Assembly: GCA_030849465.1 (NCBI GenBank)
Contig: JARVLF010000006.1
Location: 744,001 to 808,000 of the forward strand
Direction: 5' to 3'
DNA from: Moesziomyces globuligerus
Taxonomy: Eukaryota; Basidiomycota; Ustilaginomycetes; Ustilaginales; Ustilaginaceae
Length of the DNA stretch: 64,000 nt
A program made the translations under genes and the position numbers. A model generated the notes under the pieces. It saw only the letters and a list, made by a program, of their open reading frames with translations, was not told where the DNA came from and ran no database searches. This document shows positions 29,501 through 38,500 of this stretch, piece after piece (positions within the stretch are counted from its first letter, which is position 1; each line of letters opens with the position of its first letter).

Positions 29501-31099
29501 CCACGGGAAGAAGTGGGTAAGCGAGAAGTGTCGTCCCTTGACACCCTTGGGAATACCGGTCGAGCCGGAAGTAAAGGAGAGCGTGCCGACGCTGTCGGGG
29601 CCGAGGACCACGTTGGTGCTCTCGCCTGCCAAGGCCTGCTGCTTTTCAAGCGTGTCCGCACCGCCCTGCGACGAGACACCTCCTCGTACGGATCCATCGT
29701 CCTGCAGCTCAAGCGCAGGGATCTCGGTGCGCAGTTCGAGCTCATCTTGGATGCACTTGCGGACCGAGGACTGGAGGGTACCAGCCTTGGCCAGCACGAT
29801 GAGCGCGCGGGGCTTGGCGACCTGCAAGTAGATGTTCTGGCGGGAAGGCGGGTAGGCCGGATCGATCACCGAAAAGGTGGCACCGGCCTTGAGGGTACCC
29901 AGGACAGCGACGACCAGGTCGACGCCTCGATGAGCGTAGGTGGTAACGACCTCCTCACGCTGGACGCCTGCTTGGAGGAGGTGGTGGGCGACGACGTTGG
30001 AAGCGCGATCGAGCTGACCGTAGGTGATCTCGCGCACGCGACTGGCGGGTGCAGATGGTTCGGCAAGCGAGCTGTTCTCATCAGCCAGCGACTCGACGAT
30101 GCATCTTCGATCCGGATGCGCGCGCGCGTTACGCTCGAAGATCTGGGTGATGGCTCCGCGCCATCCGCACCACTCGAGGTCCTTGGTAGGGTCTGGGAGG
30201 AAGGCGTTCTCCTTCGGCGTTCGGATTGGCAAGCTGCCGATAGCTGCAGCTGGGTTGGCCGCGGCGACGGAGATGAGCTGCGAGAGCTGGGCGAGGATAA
30301 GCTGCATGCGCTGCGAGGAGAAGAGCAACGAGTTGTACGACAGGTGGACCGCAATGTTGGGCACAAGCGAGTCGCGGAAGGTATGCGTGGCTGCGGCTGC
30401 CGACGAGGGCGTCGCCGATTCCGTCGGCGTGGCTTGACTCGCCGAGTCGTCGCCAGGCGTTGCCCCGGGCTTGGTGAGGAAGACGGTCAGATCGGTGGTG
30501 AGCGAGGTGGACTGCATGAAGTTGCGCGCCTTGCCGCCTGTCTCGTCGAAGAAGCGAACGCGGAAGATGGGTGCGCTTTGGACGCCTTCGGGGAGAGGAC
30601 CCTCACGCTCGGCTCGCTCGGCTTCGACGCGCTTGACGATCTCGTCGTAAGGCACGGCATCGGCGGCAGCCTCCTTCTCGACCTGCTGGATGCGGCGGAC
30701 GATCTGCCAGAAGGGGTCGTTGGGCTCGATGGGAATCCTGAGGATGAGCGGCTCGCCTGTGTATGGGTTGGAGGATCCGACGACGAGGTCCGTGTCGCCG
30801 GTATATCGATGGAGGAGCACGCAGAACGCGGCGAGGAGGAGGTGGAACGGGGTCGGACTGGCATTGTCGTCCTCGTCATCGTCGGCGTGCTCGGCGGGGT
30901 GGAGGTCGAGCTCGTGGTGAAGAGCAAGACGCACGAGGTCCTTCCTTGTAGCCGACGAGAGCGAGGACGAGGCAAGCGCCTGAACGAGCTGGGAGGTGGC
31001 GGGACGAGGATAGTCTGTGGGCAGAGCGATGCTCGGAAGCGAGGTCAGCCGCGCCGACCATCGATCCAAGCTCGCCTGCAACGTCGCGGAAGTGGACAT
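26543..31099 (-). CDS. LYS2: L-2-aminoadipate reductase (large subunit), lysine biosynthesis
   Basis: A 1518-residue NRPS-like enzyme starting MSTSATLQASLDRW at 31099. The frame continues upstream to 31267, but those 56 residues look like leader. The order is a condensation-like N-terminal region, an adenylation domain with core LSFTSGSTGIPKG near 507, a carrier domain with FFDLGGHSILATRL near 973 (Ser is the phosphopantetheine site), and a thioester-reductase domain with the NADPH loop VLVTGVTGFLGAFV near 1080 and the catalytic YGQSK near 1271. It activates alpha-aminoadipate with ATP, loads it on the carrier and reduces it to the semialdehyde; a separate Lys5 enzyme installs the arm. Length slightly exceeds yeast Lys2 (1392). 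All key motifs are intact. Confidence 0.97.
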   Translation of the reverse strand: MSTSATLQASLDRWSARLTSLPSIALPTDYPRPATSQLVQALASSSLSSATRKDLVRLALHHELDLHPAEHADDDEDDNASPTPFHLLLAAFCVLLHRYTGDTDLVVGSSNPYTGEPLILRIPIEPNDPFWQIVRRIQQVEKEAAADAVPYDEIVKRVEAERAEREGPLPEGVQSAPIFRVRFFDETGGKARNFMQSTSLTTDLTVFLTKPGATPGDDSASQATPTESATPSSAAAATHTFRDSLVPNIAVHLSYNSLLFSSQRMQLILAQLSQLISVAAANPAAAIGSLPIRTPKENAFLPDPTKDLEWCGWRGAITQIFERNARAHPDRRCIVESLADENSSLAEPSAPASRVREITYGQLDRASNVVAHHLLQAGVQREEVVTTYAHRGVDLVVAVLGTLKAGATFSVIDPAYPPSRQNIYLQVAKPRALIVLAKAGTLQSSVRKCIQDELELRTEIPALELQDDGSVRGGVSSQGGADTLEKQQALAGESTNVVLGPDSVGTLSFTSGSTGIPKGVKGRHFSLTHFFPWMGERFGLGDHERFTMLSGIAHDPIQRDIFTPLFFGAELHIPTSEDIGTPGRLAEWMAATKATVTHLTPAMGQLLSAQATALIPSLRNAFFVGDVLTKRDCTRLQALAANVCIINMYGTTETQRAVSYFAIPPVSTSTTFLQTQKDIMPAGQGMINVQLLVVNRNERTATCAVGEVGEIYVRSGGLAEGYLGPPEVTAEKFMPNFLAPNLSFPDTVKDKPEGQFWKGIRDRMYKTGDLGRYLPDGTVECTGRADDQIKIRGFRIELGEIDTHLSRHPYVRENVTLVRRDKDEEKVLVSYFVPGAGAAEFEEEVTEDDEGAAAAGGKAARDAMLVKGMRRYRKLIKDIRDHLKRKLPAYSVPTLFVPLHKMPLNPNGKIDKPALPFPDTAMVAAASSGSSSGAKNGTDAAAALASATPTERLVTELWSRLLPNAPSPIPLDESFFDLGGHSILATRLVFEMRKQFVINVPLGVVFDAPTVRGLAKAVDSLRQADLGLGASQANGSGPSTKQSEEASLDENYGADVATLTPSLPESFAGDKVRVAAEGPRTVLVTGVTGFLGAFVLYDLLTKRASSVAKVYAHVRAKDEANALERLREGCKGRGIWDDRWVSEGRLEVVLGDLAAPQRLGMSEAVYAKLADEVDDILHNGALVHWVYPYSKLRAANVGSTICAIKLCNTGKKAKTLTFVSSTSALDTDHYIRLSDSIVHGRDPAQAGAAEQLHGVPETDDIEANARGLTTGYGQSKWVAEKLIMIAASRGLKASIVRPGYVVGDSKTAVTNTDDFLWRLVKGSIQLGLVPDMHNPINMVPVDHVARIATLACLNNARELETINRTAGTHAKVFHVTNHPSIRFNDMLGQLSRYGWKVEKTEYVHWRARLEEHVLSSGSGSVEDNALFPLLHFVLDDLPTSTKSPELDDRHTQAILDAANEGKAQGTVMGVDRSLVGTYLAWLLAVGFLPAPSQTDAEPLPKLANIGAEMKAIGRGSAN

Positions 31100-31803
31100 G
31101 ATGCCAAATCGATCGCAGACCAGTGTGTGAGGCACCAGTCGAAATCGAGCTCGTTGGACGGAAGGAAGATGACGGCGAGCAAGGATCTCGCGACTTTCTT
31201 CCAGCTCTGTTGCCGCTTTGGGATGCCACTCTTTCTCTGCTCGTTTGCTCGCCCATTCGCCCCTCACCCTTTTCGACGCTCGGTGAGCTTCGGCATTTTC
31301 CCGTGGTTGGCATGTTGCACTGACCGCTCAAAGGACCGAGTCACAAAAACCTCATGCACGTTCAAACCCACTCTTGCTGAATCATCCTGACTCGTCCAAT
31401 CACGCGCCCTAACATCTTTGATGTATTTTCGGCAAAGCCACCTCCACAAGCCGTGCCGTTCGGCAGCCTCGCGACCGGCCGATCCACGTGGGGTTCGGTG
31501 CCTACTGTCGGTCTCAGAGGCACTGTAGCAACGCTCGGCTGTGCATGGGAATCGCCATCCATGACCGCTGAGCCCCCTGTACCTCCTGCTCGCATTGTGT
31601 CTCTGTCGGGCCGAGATAGGATCCAGCAGCACCACCTCCAGCTTCATCGACACAGGACGTGACATCCGCCTCGGAACCCATCGCTTCATTGGACCCCTGA
31701 CTGCATGCCTGTCCTCCGCTTGACGTCCAACTCAACCTACCTGCGCGTCATGCCGTGCTAAGACTGGTCTTCCCTTCAGATCCTTGCGTGGATCCTGCTT
31801 GTG
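31100..31803. promoter_or_regulatory. Divergent promoter region, LYS2 / IQM-like gene, with Gcn4-like half sites
   Basis: 704 bp between opposite start codons. GAGTCA at 31338-31343 and TGACTC at 31388-31393 are inverted copies of the Gcn4/Cpc1 core, each matching six of seven consensus bases, about 240 and 290 bp upstream of LYS2. A CCAAT box at 31396-31400 follows the second. Confidence 0.45.
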
Positions 31804-33513
31804 ATGACCATGACCCCCTCCGGAATCACGCCTGCGGTCGGCGGCACCGAGATGGCAAAGCCTGCATCCTCCCCGGGGGCGGGGCCTGCCCTATCGCCCT
31901 CGGCGGCCGACGAGTTTGCTCGTATCGATGCGGCAGATCGCGTGAGGTCCGCCGTGCGCACCAAGCGCCTCGAAAAGACGCTCGAGGAACAGCGCAGCGG
32001 CGAGAAGAACGACCCTCTCTCGCGCTGGCAGCGCGCAGGTGTCATGGCTGAGCAGCTCGGCCAGCAGGACCATGCACCGCCGGCGGCCGTTCGAGGCAAG
32101 CCTCCGTCACCTCCACCTCGACTACGCAACCGCAACTCTTCCTCTTCGGGCCATGTGCCGACAGTCGACTCGCTCTCTCAACAGCTTCTCGGCACGAGCT
32201 TCTTCGACAAGCTCCCCTTCACATTTAAGAACGAGGCGGAAAAGAAGGAGTTCATCCGCGAGTCAAAGACCTTGACCAAGCGCATGGAGGATCAGAACTG
32301 GCTCGAGATGCTCGATCCCAAGCATCGGTATGGTAGCAATCTGAAGCACTACCACCGCCACTGGAATCTCAAAGCCGACACGCGCCAGAACTTCCTCCAC
32401 TGGCTCGACGAAGGCGAGGGCAAGCACCTCAGCCTCGAGGAATGCCCTCGCTCCAAGCTCGAGGCCGAGTTGATCACGTATCTAACTCCCGACGAACGAC
32501 GCAACTACCTCACCTACGTGGACAATGAGGTCAAGCTGCCACCAAATGATCATCTGCACGATCTGCGCACGCATCTCAAGTCGCAGCCCGGCAGGGGCCG
32601 GCTTCGTTGGTGTCGCTCCGGCGAACTCGTCAACACGTCCAAGTACGACCACGGCGATCTCGGCAGGGGTCGTGGAGTTGCGCTGCGCGAGTCGCAGGAA
32701 TGGCAGAATGCCGTCGCGCGTGGAGAGGCCTGCGACGTGCTGCGCGACGACAAGATCAAGTTCCGCCGCACGACATCCGCAAGCTCCTCTGATTCTTTCA
32801 CATCCAATTCGGCCCTGTCCGACGAAGACTTATCCTTGCACCATGAGTCGTCGCCAGAAGCCAGCTCACATAATCGGACCTCCGCAAGTCCGAGCGTCCC
32901 CACATCGACTCGCGATCCCGACGAGAAGCAGCAGAGCCGCAAAGAAAAGCTGCTCGAAAAGGCCAATCTTGGACCGAAGTATCTGCTCAAGCACAAGCTC
33001 GGGCTGTATTCCTCTTCCGAGCGACAGCAGATGGTCAAGGGGGAACAGCAGGATGAATCCGATGGCCAAAGTGCACACCGAGACAAGGACGCCCTGATTC
33101 GCAAGCGGAAAGCCGACACTTGGATCTTTGTCACGGATCTCTCGTACAACATGTACATCGGCATCAAGCAGCGAGGCCGTTTCCAGCATTCCTCGCTTTT
33201 GGCTGGATCCCTGGTCACGGTTGCTGGTGTTCTCAAGGTCAAAGACGGCGTTATCGTCTCGATCTATCCCTGGAGCGGCCACTATCGTTCGTCGTCGCAG
33301 CACTTCGAAGAGTTTGTTCGACGCCTGCAGGAACGCGGACTCGACACGAGCCAGATCAACGTCACCAAGAGCAAGTGGGTCATCGAGGTCGTCAACAGGT
33401 ACGGCACGTATCGCAAGAAGAAGGATCGCAAGCTCAAGGACGTCAAGGACAAGGTTCGCGAGACCTGGGACGCGCGCTCCTCGCCAAGCCAACCACGAGA
33501 TGAACACGTCTGA
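31804..33513 (+). CDS. IQM-like protein (fungal relative of plant IQ-motif calmodulin-binding proteins)
   Basis: A 569-residue protein; the start is the ATG at 31804, directly after an in-frame GTG. Two conserved blocks match plant IQM proteins. The first, about residues 130-245, includes WLEMLDPKHRYGSNLKHYH, NFLHWLDEGEGK, LEECPRSKLEAELITYLTP and RRNYLTYV. The second, about 440-525, includes TWIFVTDLSYNMYIGIKQRG, FQHSSLLAGSLVTVAGVL and IYPWSGHYRSSSQHFEEF. Between them is a Ser-rich, phospho-rich linker. At residues 43-57 the segment RVRSAVRTKR sits where plant proteins carry the IQ helix, but the hallmark Ile-Gln is missing. The biochemical function in fungi is not established. No signal peptide or membrane span was seen. 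Confidence 0.85.
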   Translation: MTMTPSGITPAVGGTEMAKPASSPGAGPALSPSAADEFARIDAADRVRSAVRTKRLEKTLEEQRSGEKNDPLSRWQRAGVMAEQLGQQDHAPPAAVRGKPPSPPPRLRNRNSSSSGHVPTVDSLSQQLLGTSFFDKLPFTFKNEAEKKEFIRESKTLTKRMEDQNWLEMLDPKHRYGSNLKHYHRHWNLKADTRQNFLHWLDEGEGKHLSLEECPRSKLEAELITYLTPDERRNYLTYVDNEVKLPPNDHLHDLRTHLKSQPGRGRLRWCRSGELVNTSKYDHGDLGRGRGVALRESQEWQNAVARGEACDVLRDDKIKFRRTTSASSSDSFTSNSALSDEDLSLHHESSPEASSHNRTSASPSVPTSTRDPDEKQQSRKEKLLEKANLGPKYLLKHKLGLYSSSERQQMVKGEQQDESDGQSAHRDKDALIRKRKADTWIFVTDLSYNMYIGIKQRGRFQHSSLLAGSLVTVAGVLKVKDGVIVSIYPWSGHYRSSSQHFEEFVRRLQERGLDTSQINVTKSKWVIEVVNRYGTYRKKKDRKLKDVKDKVRETWDARSSPSQPRDEHV

Positions 33514-34394
33514 ACACGAACAGCGATGGGATGACCCTGCGACGAACACTTCAACCCACACATTCGCAATTGTGCGCCCCTTCATCTGCAGCCTGCCCTG
33601 CAAGCTTCAAGGCATTCCTGCCTCCCGGCCTGCGACGATCCACCCATGCCCATACCCACCTGACGGAATGAAATCTCTCCTGCAAAGTCGAGTACCTCCT
33701 CCCGATTCCCGGCTTGACCAGCTTGCATTCTTGTGCCCCTTCGGTCGCATTTCGGCATGTAAGTGCAGCGCTTCGATCCGGCGGTTGTGATTGCGCTGAG
33801 CTTCATCGCGGCGTTCCGGGTCGATAACGGCTTGAGCATTGAAGGGAGGGATGCCGTGCGACGACCGTGAGCGCATCTCATCTGCCGAACGGATGCAGCC
33901 AGAGAAACCACGCATCCACCCGAATGCAATGGGGTCGACATCGATGGCAAAGCGCATGCATATCATGTCCTATTGTCATTCCAGTCCTTGTTTTTCGCCC
34001 ACTTCTACAGGCTCAACCGAGATACAAGCCACTTATGAAGCATCAGTTGGAGCACAGCGGCCTCAAGTGGGGTCCCACCAGGCGACCCCTCTCTCCTAGT
34101 CAATACTTAAAGGACACACCCACTAGCGCCCTTTACTGAGCCTACCATACGTTCCATTCGCTTCTCCTCGCTGAATTCTCCCCGCCGGATAGTCTGCTAG
34201 CCAGACATCGAAACATCACAGTCATTTCAGCCTCTTTCTTGATCGTTCTATTCCCATTTCACAAGCAGAGGCTATTGGTACGTACACGATGACGATACTC
34301 GCGCTCACGTGAAGTTGCGCTGACGAGGACCGGATGATGATTTCTCTCTGCAGGGTAGCGTCAACTCAAGCGCCAAAACTCTCACAGTTGGGCG
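33514..34394. promoter_or_regulatory. Upstream region of the secreted precursor gene
   Basis: 881 bp holding the IQM-like 3' UTR and the promoter and leader of the next gene. A TATA-like ACTTAAAG lies at 34105-34112, about 285 bp before the ATG, and a probable leader intron at 34278-34353. Base composition is more A/T-rich than in coding sequence. Confidence 0.45.
34278..34353 (+). other. Probable 5'-UTR intron of the secreted precursor gene
   Basis: GTACGT donor at 34278, GCTGACGA branch-type sequence near 34319 and a pyrimidine-rich TTTCTCTCTGCAG acceptor ending at 34353 give a 76-bp intron, 41 bp before the start codon. This matches the size and signals of the coding introns in the gene. 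Confidence 0.6.
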
Positions 34395-37300
34395 ATGAAG
34401 GTGGCTCTCCTCTGCGCCATCGTCTTTGGCGCCGTTTCGGTGGCCGCTTCCGCCTCGGTTGCGGTTGACCCGGACTACCATGTGCAGCTTCATCGTCGCC
34501 AGCGTTCTTCCGCCCCCGCTCCCAAGAAGCGGGACGTGCAGAAACGCGATGCTAGTGTCAATGCCCGAAGTGCTACGCACTATGGACGTGAGCTAGAGCG
34601 TCGTGACGAAACGGAACTGCTCAGAGCAGCTGCCGGACTGTTGGGCGGCAGCGGCAAAACTGAAGCTGCCGAGGCGGGTCGGACTGTGATCCACAACCAC
34701 GTCTCGCCCTTCCCGCACGAAGTGCCCGGTGGTGCTGGTGGTTACGCCCATCAGATGCCGGGTGGTGGCGGCTACGCTCATCCCCAGTACTTTGCTCAGT
34801 CGGGAGGCGTGGATGCCGCTACGGCCGCCAAGCTGGAAAAAATCCAGAAGCACCTGGGCAAGCTCAAGGACAGCAACAAGCACAACGCCGAACAGATCGC
34901 GCTCATGCAGGAGCTCCAGGCCAAGCAGCTCGCCGGAGCTAACCCTGGCGTAGCTGCCGCCGCTACCGGCAACGTCAAGCGAGGCGGCATCGGCAAGGGC
35001 TGGATGGCTGCCGGTATTGTCGGTGGTCTTGGTCTCGGCTACGTCGGCACAAAGATGTTCGACACCAAACCCGCCGACACCACCACCGGATACAGCCCCT
35101 CCGAGATGGCCGCTATGCAGGCCGCTGGTGCGGCCGCTCCCGGTACGATGCCCGTCGATGGCGGCGCAGGCGCTTACATGCCTGTTTCTGGCGGTGCGGC
35201 CGGTGGTGCGCCCATGCCGGATGCCGGCGCCGCCGGAAGCCCATACAGCATGGCTGGCCCGAGCGCTGCCGGAGGTGCCTACCCCGCTGGTGGCGTCGCT
35301 GGCGGTGCCGCAGGTGGTGCCACAGGTGGTGCCGCAGGTGGTGCCGCAGGTGGTGCCGCAGGTGGCTCGACCCAAGCTGGCGCTGGTACTCGACCCGTCT
35401 ACGACCCCGAGGTTCAGATGTACTATGTGATGGGCCCCGGCCAGGGCGGACAACAGATCAGGTACTACATCGATCCAAGCAGCGGCTACTTGATCAACTC
35501 GGTCAACTTCGATGTCAGCGACCCCAAGACCGGTCAGATTGTTCAGTACGGCAGCCAGATGGGTGCTGGTACTAGTGCTGGTGCTGGTGCCCCTGCCGGA
35601 GCCGGTGCTGGTGCAGGCGCTGGTGCCGGTTCGGGCGCTGGTGCTGGAGCTGGTGCGGGCGCTGGTACTGGTGCCACTACTGGCGCTGGTGCTGGAGCAG
35701 GCGCTGATGCTGGTGCCCCTGCTGGCGCTGGTACCGATGCCGGAGCTAGTACTGGCGTCGCTGGGGCCAGCTCCGGTGCTGGCTCTGGACGCCTGACGAA
35801 GCGCTCGATCCGATTTCAAAAGGTATGAAACCTTCCGGCTCTATCCTTTCCATCTGCAGCGGGCTGCCAGCCCTGTCAGTCTCAGCGGTTGATCAGCGTA
35901 CTCCCCGTCTGTATCGACATCGCGACTCTACGATCCCATTCATTTTTCAATGTCACGTTTCTGATGACTTCTTTGTATGAACACGCTGTCTGTCGTCTCG
36001 GTGTACAGGTCAACAAGAGGCAATTCTCCAACGCCGCGCTCTAGTGAGTACTGCGCCTCTAGCTCCGTTCTCGATGCAAGCCTAGACATGCTGGGTCGCA
36101 CTTTGCTGACACTTCCGTGTCCTCCCTTCAATAGTGCTGACAATCCGCTTTTGAGGGAGCAAGCACGGCTGGCCATGGCAGGCGGTGGTAACAATGCCGC
36201 CAATGTCGCCAAAGTTGGCGGCAAGGGAGCAATGATCGGCAAGATCGCTCTCGGTGGCACTGCGCTCATTGCGACGATCTTCGCACTCGACATGTATGCC
36301 CATCCCAAGCGAAAGGGCGTGACTGAGAGCAACCCCTACGGCCTGACCCCCACCGCCATCTGCGACCAGTACTCGCAGCCGATCATCAAGGACTTCCGTG
36401 GAATCCTGTGGAGCAAGTCGACCTACTCTCGCCTCGACATGAAGAACCTTCCTCCGCTGCACATGTGCTCAGACCAAGAGCTTGCAGATGCCGGTGTTTC
36501 GGCCAATCCTGTTGGCCTTGGCGGCCCTGGCGGCATGCCAGTAGCGAAGCGCAGCCTTCCCAAGTCGTCGGAGGTAAGTCCGTCCCCTTTCTTAGACTCG
36601 TGTCTCGATGCACATGTCGAAACGTTTTTCGCTGACTCATGGCGACGCTCGTCATTCCGGACAACAGAGCGAGCTGTCCGATCTGTCCGCTGTCGTTAAT
36701 AAGGATGTAGAAGCTCAAGTTTTCGACAAGCGCACTGATCACGCAGACGTCAGCGAAACCGCCATGGACGAGATCCTGCAAAAGCGAGCCGTGCACGAAG
36801 AAGCTCCTGCCCTGGAGGAGCGACAGGGCAAGGCTGCGGCGGCAGCAGGAGCTGCAGGAGCAATGGCCTTCGTTCCTAGCCTCGGCATGGGAAGCGTGCT
36901 CGCCGTTGGAGCTGCAGCGCTGGTCACCACTATCTATCTGCACAATATCCACGTTGCGAAGAAAAAAGCCCTGCTGGCCGACTGGAACAGCAAGTTCCAC
37001 TCGGCAGGCGAGGCGGCTGGTTCGGTGGGCAATGCGATCACGACGGGCGCCAACGGCCAGCTTTTCAACCCGATCACGGGCGACCTTGTCCTCGTCGACC
37101 CCAACACGGGCCTCTACTACGACTCGGGATCAGGAGAGCAGGTGAACCCCAAGACGGGCATGCCGTTCCGATATGGTGGTGGCGGCGCCAGCGACTCTAA
37201 GAAGGGCGATTCCGGATCAGCCCTCGACCAGGTCAAGACGCAGCCTTTGCCGCTGGATGCAAACGGAGCCATGTCGAGCGAGTCCCCCGAGGTCCAGAAG

Positions 37301-37654
37301 GCGATGGCGCAGTGGAATGCCATGACACCTCAGCAGCAGCAAGAGCTGTTCCAGAAATACGGCAGCACCGCCTCGCAGATTCTCAACTCGCCCGACCCGA
37401 ATGCAGCGCTCCAGCAGTGGAGCAGCAGTCAGACGCAGCAGATGCAGCAGCAAATGCAGGCTTCCCTTCAGCAGCCCCAGTACTCTCCTCAACAGCCTCA
37501 GTACGACCCTCAACAACCGCAGTACTACCCTCAGCAGCCACAGTATGCCTCGCAGCAGCCCGGCTACTCGACCGGAGGCGGCATGGGGGGTGGCATGGGT
37601 GGTGGCCGCGGAGATGTTGCTGCTAATGCCGGCGGAGGAGGACCTGTGATGTGA
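34395..37654 (+). CDS. Secreted multi-module precursor with KR (Kex2-type) sites, silk-like GA tract and PQQPQY tail
   Basis: The predicted four-exon gene has exons 34395-35822, 36009-36043, 36135-36573 and 36668-37654, encoding 962 residues. Introns of 186, 91 and 94 bp have GTATGA, GTGAGT and GTAAGT donors. Residues 1-20 are a signal peptide. KR or KKR sites lie near 46, 51, 196, 470, 480, 627, 656 and 674. Three Gly/Ala-rich hydrophobic segments, possible membrane spans or glycine zippers, lie near 198-218, 516-541 and 690-728. Residues 390-465 are GA-rich with a silk-like GAGAGS pattern. DPxxG turns occur near 337-380 and 768-797, and five PQQPQY-type units lie at 902-934, then GGGM repeats. 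No known family is recognised; KR-cleaved repellent-type or cell-wall precursors are the nearest general concept. There are only two Cys after the signal peptide. Confidence 0.8.
35301..35360. repeat. 12-bp tandem repeat (GGAA codons), five units
   Basis: Five units of GGTGGTGCCGCA with one or two substitutions each, encoding Gly-Gly-Ala-Ala (one unit Gly-Gly-Ala-Thr). The near identity at DNA level suggests recent slippage or unequal exchange inside exon 1 of the secreted precursor. Confidence 0.85.
35562..35786. repeat. GA-rich codon tract, silk-like
   Basis: GGTGCT/GGAGCN codon pairs encode alternating Gly-Ala with occasional Ser, Thr, Pro and Asp over about 75 codons. Third positions vary, so the repeat is older or more diverged than the 12-bp array upstream. 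Confidence 0.8.
37469..37567. repeat. 18-bp degenerate repeats encoding QQPQY units
   Basis: Five consecutive units of about 18-21 bp encode QQPQY or QQPGY separated by one or two variable residues (SP, DP, YP, AS). They form the Gln/Pro/Tyr-rich tail of the secreted precursor. Confidence 0.8.
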
Positions 37655-38500
37655 TTTGCAAGGCATCACCGATCCTGAATCTCCCTCGTCTTACAATTGT
37701 CGCCCACGTTTCGCCTTCAATTCCGCTCAATTGCCCTCTCTTTTCAGCGTGCCGAGACCTTTCGCTTCCCCACTTTCCTCCTAGATCAAATCGTACTTTC
37801 TTTGCTGCCCTCTGCGTGTGGTTTGACTCGCTTCGCCGCTGCCTCGTCGCATGCGATTGAACGGGTCGGCAGGTTGCCGGTGCTACCTGTCGATGTCGTT
37901 GACGAGTTCGCCAAATTTCAGAAATGTTACGCCTGCCTATACAACAAAATCGCGAATTCATCGACGTGCCGGATCGCGTGTGGAGGAAGGCTCTACGCCA
38001 ACGCCAAGCGCGGTTCGCGTGAACTGACAGGCGACGTGTTGCACTTTTTTCCGTGCCTCTGCACGGCGCGAAGGTCGTGACTGTCCAAAACCGCGCGAGC
38101 TACCTCGAGCCGCTCGAGACACCGCGCGAGCAGCTTTGTGCACACGAGACAAGGAACGGGTCAGCCAGGCGCGGTACGGTCGTGTCGGCGGCTCGTGTCG
38201 AGGCTGCACCTGGCGGCCTCGCGTTGCTGCAAGCGCTGGGCTTAGGACTTGACTTGGGTCCTACTCGAGCTTTCCTCCTGACCACCTATCATCAACCACT
38301 TCCTGCGACCACCACCTCAAGACTTCGATAGACTTGTCCCTGGCTCTTCAACGACTCGGTAGAAAGACATTGCTTGGTGAGCGTCGCGTCTTCCCGAGTG
38401 CGCCTCTCCGCCAACGCGCCTTAGCCCTCGCGATTGTCATCGGAAGGCCCGTCGACGCGCAATCCTTTCATTCCACCACACGCGCTGTGACTTCGCCAAC
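37655..38500. promoter_or_regulatory. Spacer between the secreted precursor and the FHA gene
   Basis: 846 bp with pyrimidine-rich stretches after the precursor stop and before the FHA ATG. No coding segment was convincing. It should hold a 3' UTR and the FHA promoter. Confidence 0.4.

Noticed and set aside
28400..31390. 996-codon open frame on the plus strand antisense to LYS2
   Set aside because: All LYS2 motifs are on the minus strand. GC-rich third codon positions remove stops from the antisense frame; the plus-strand product has no domain and odd composition.
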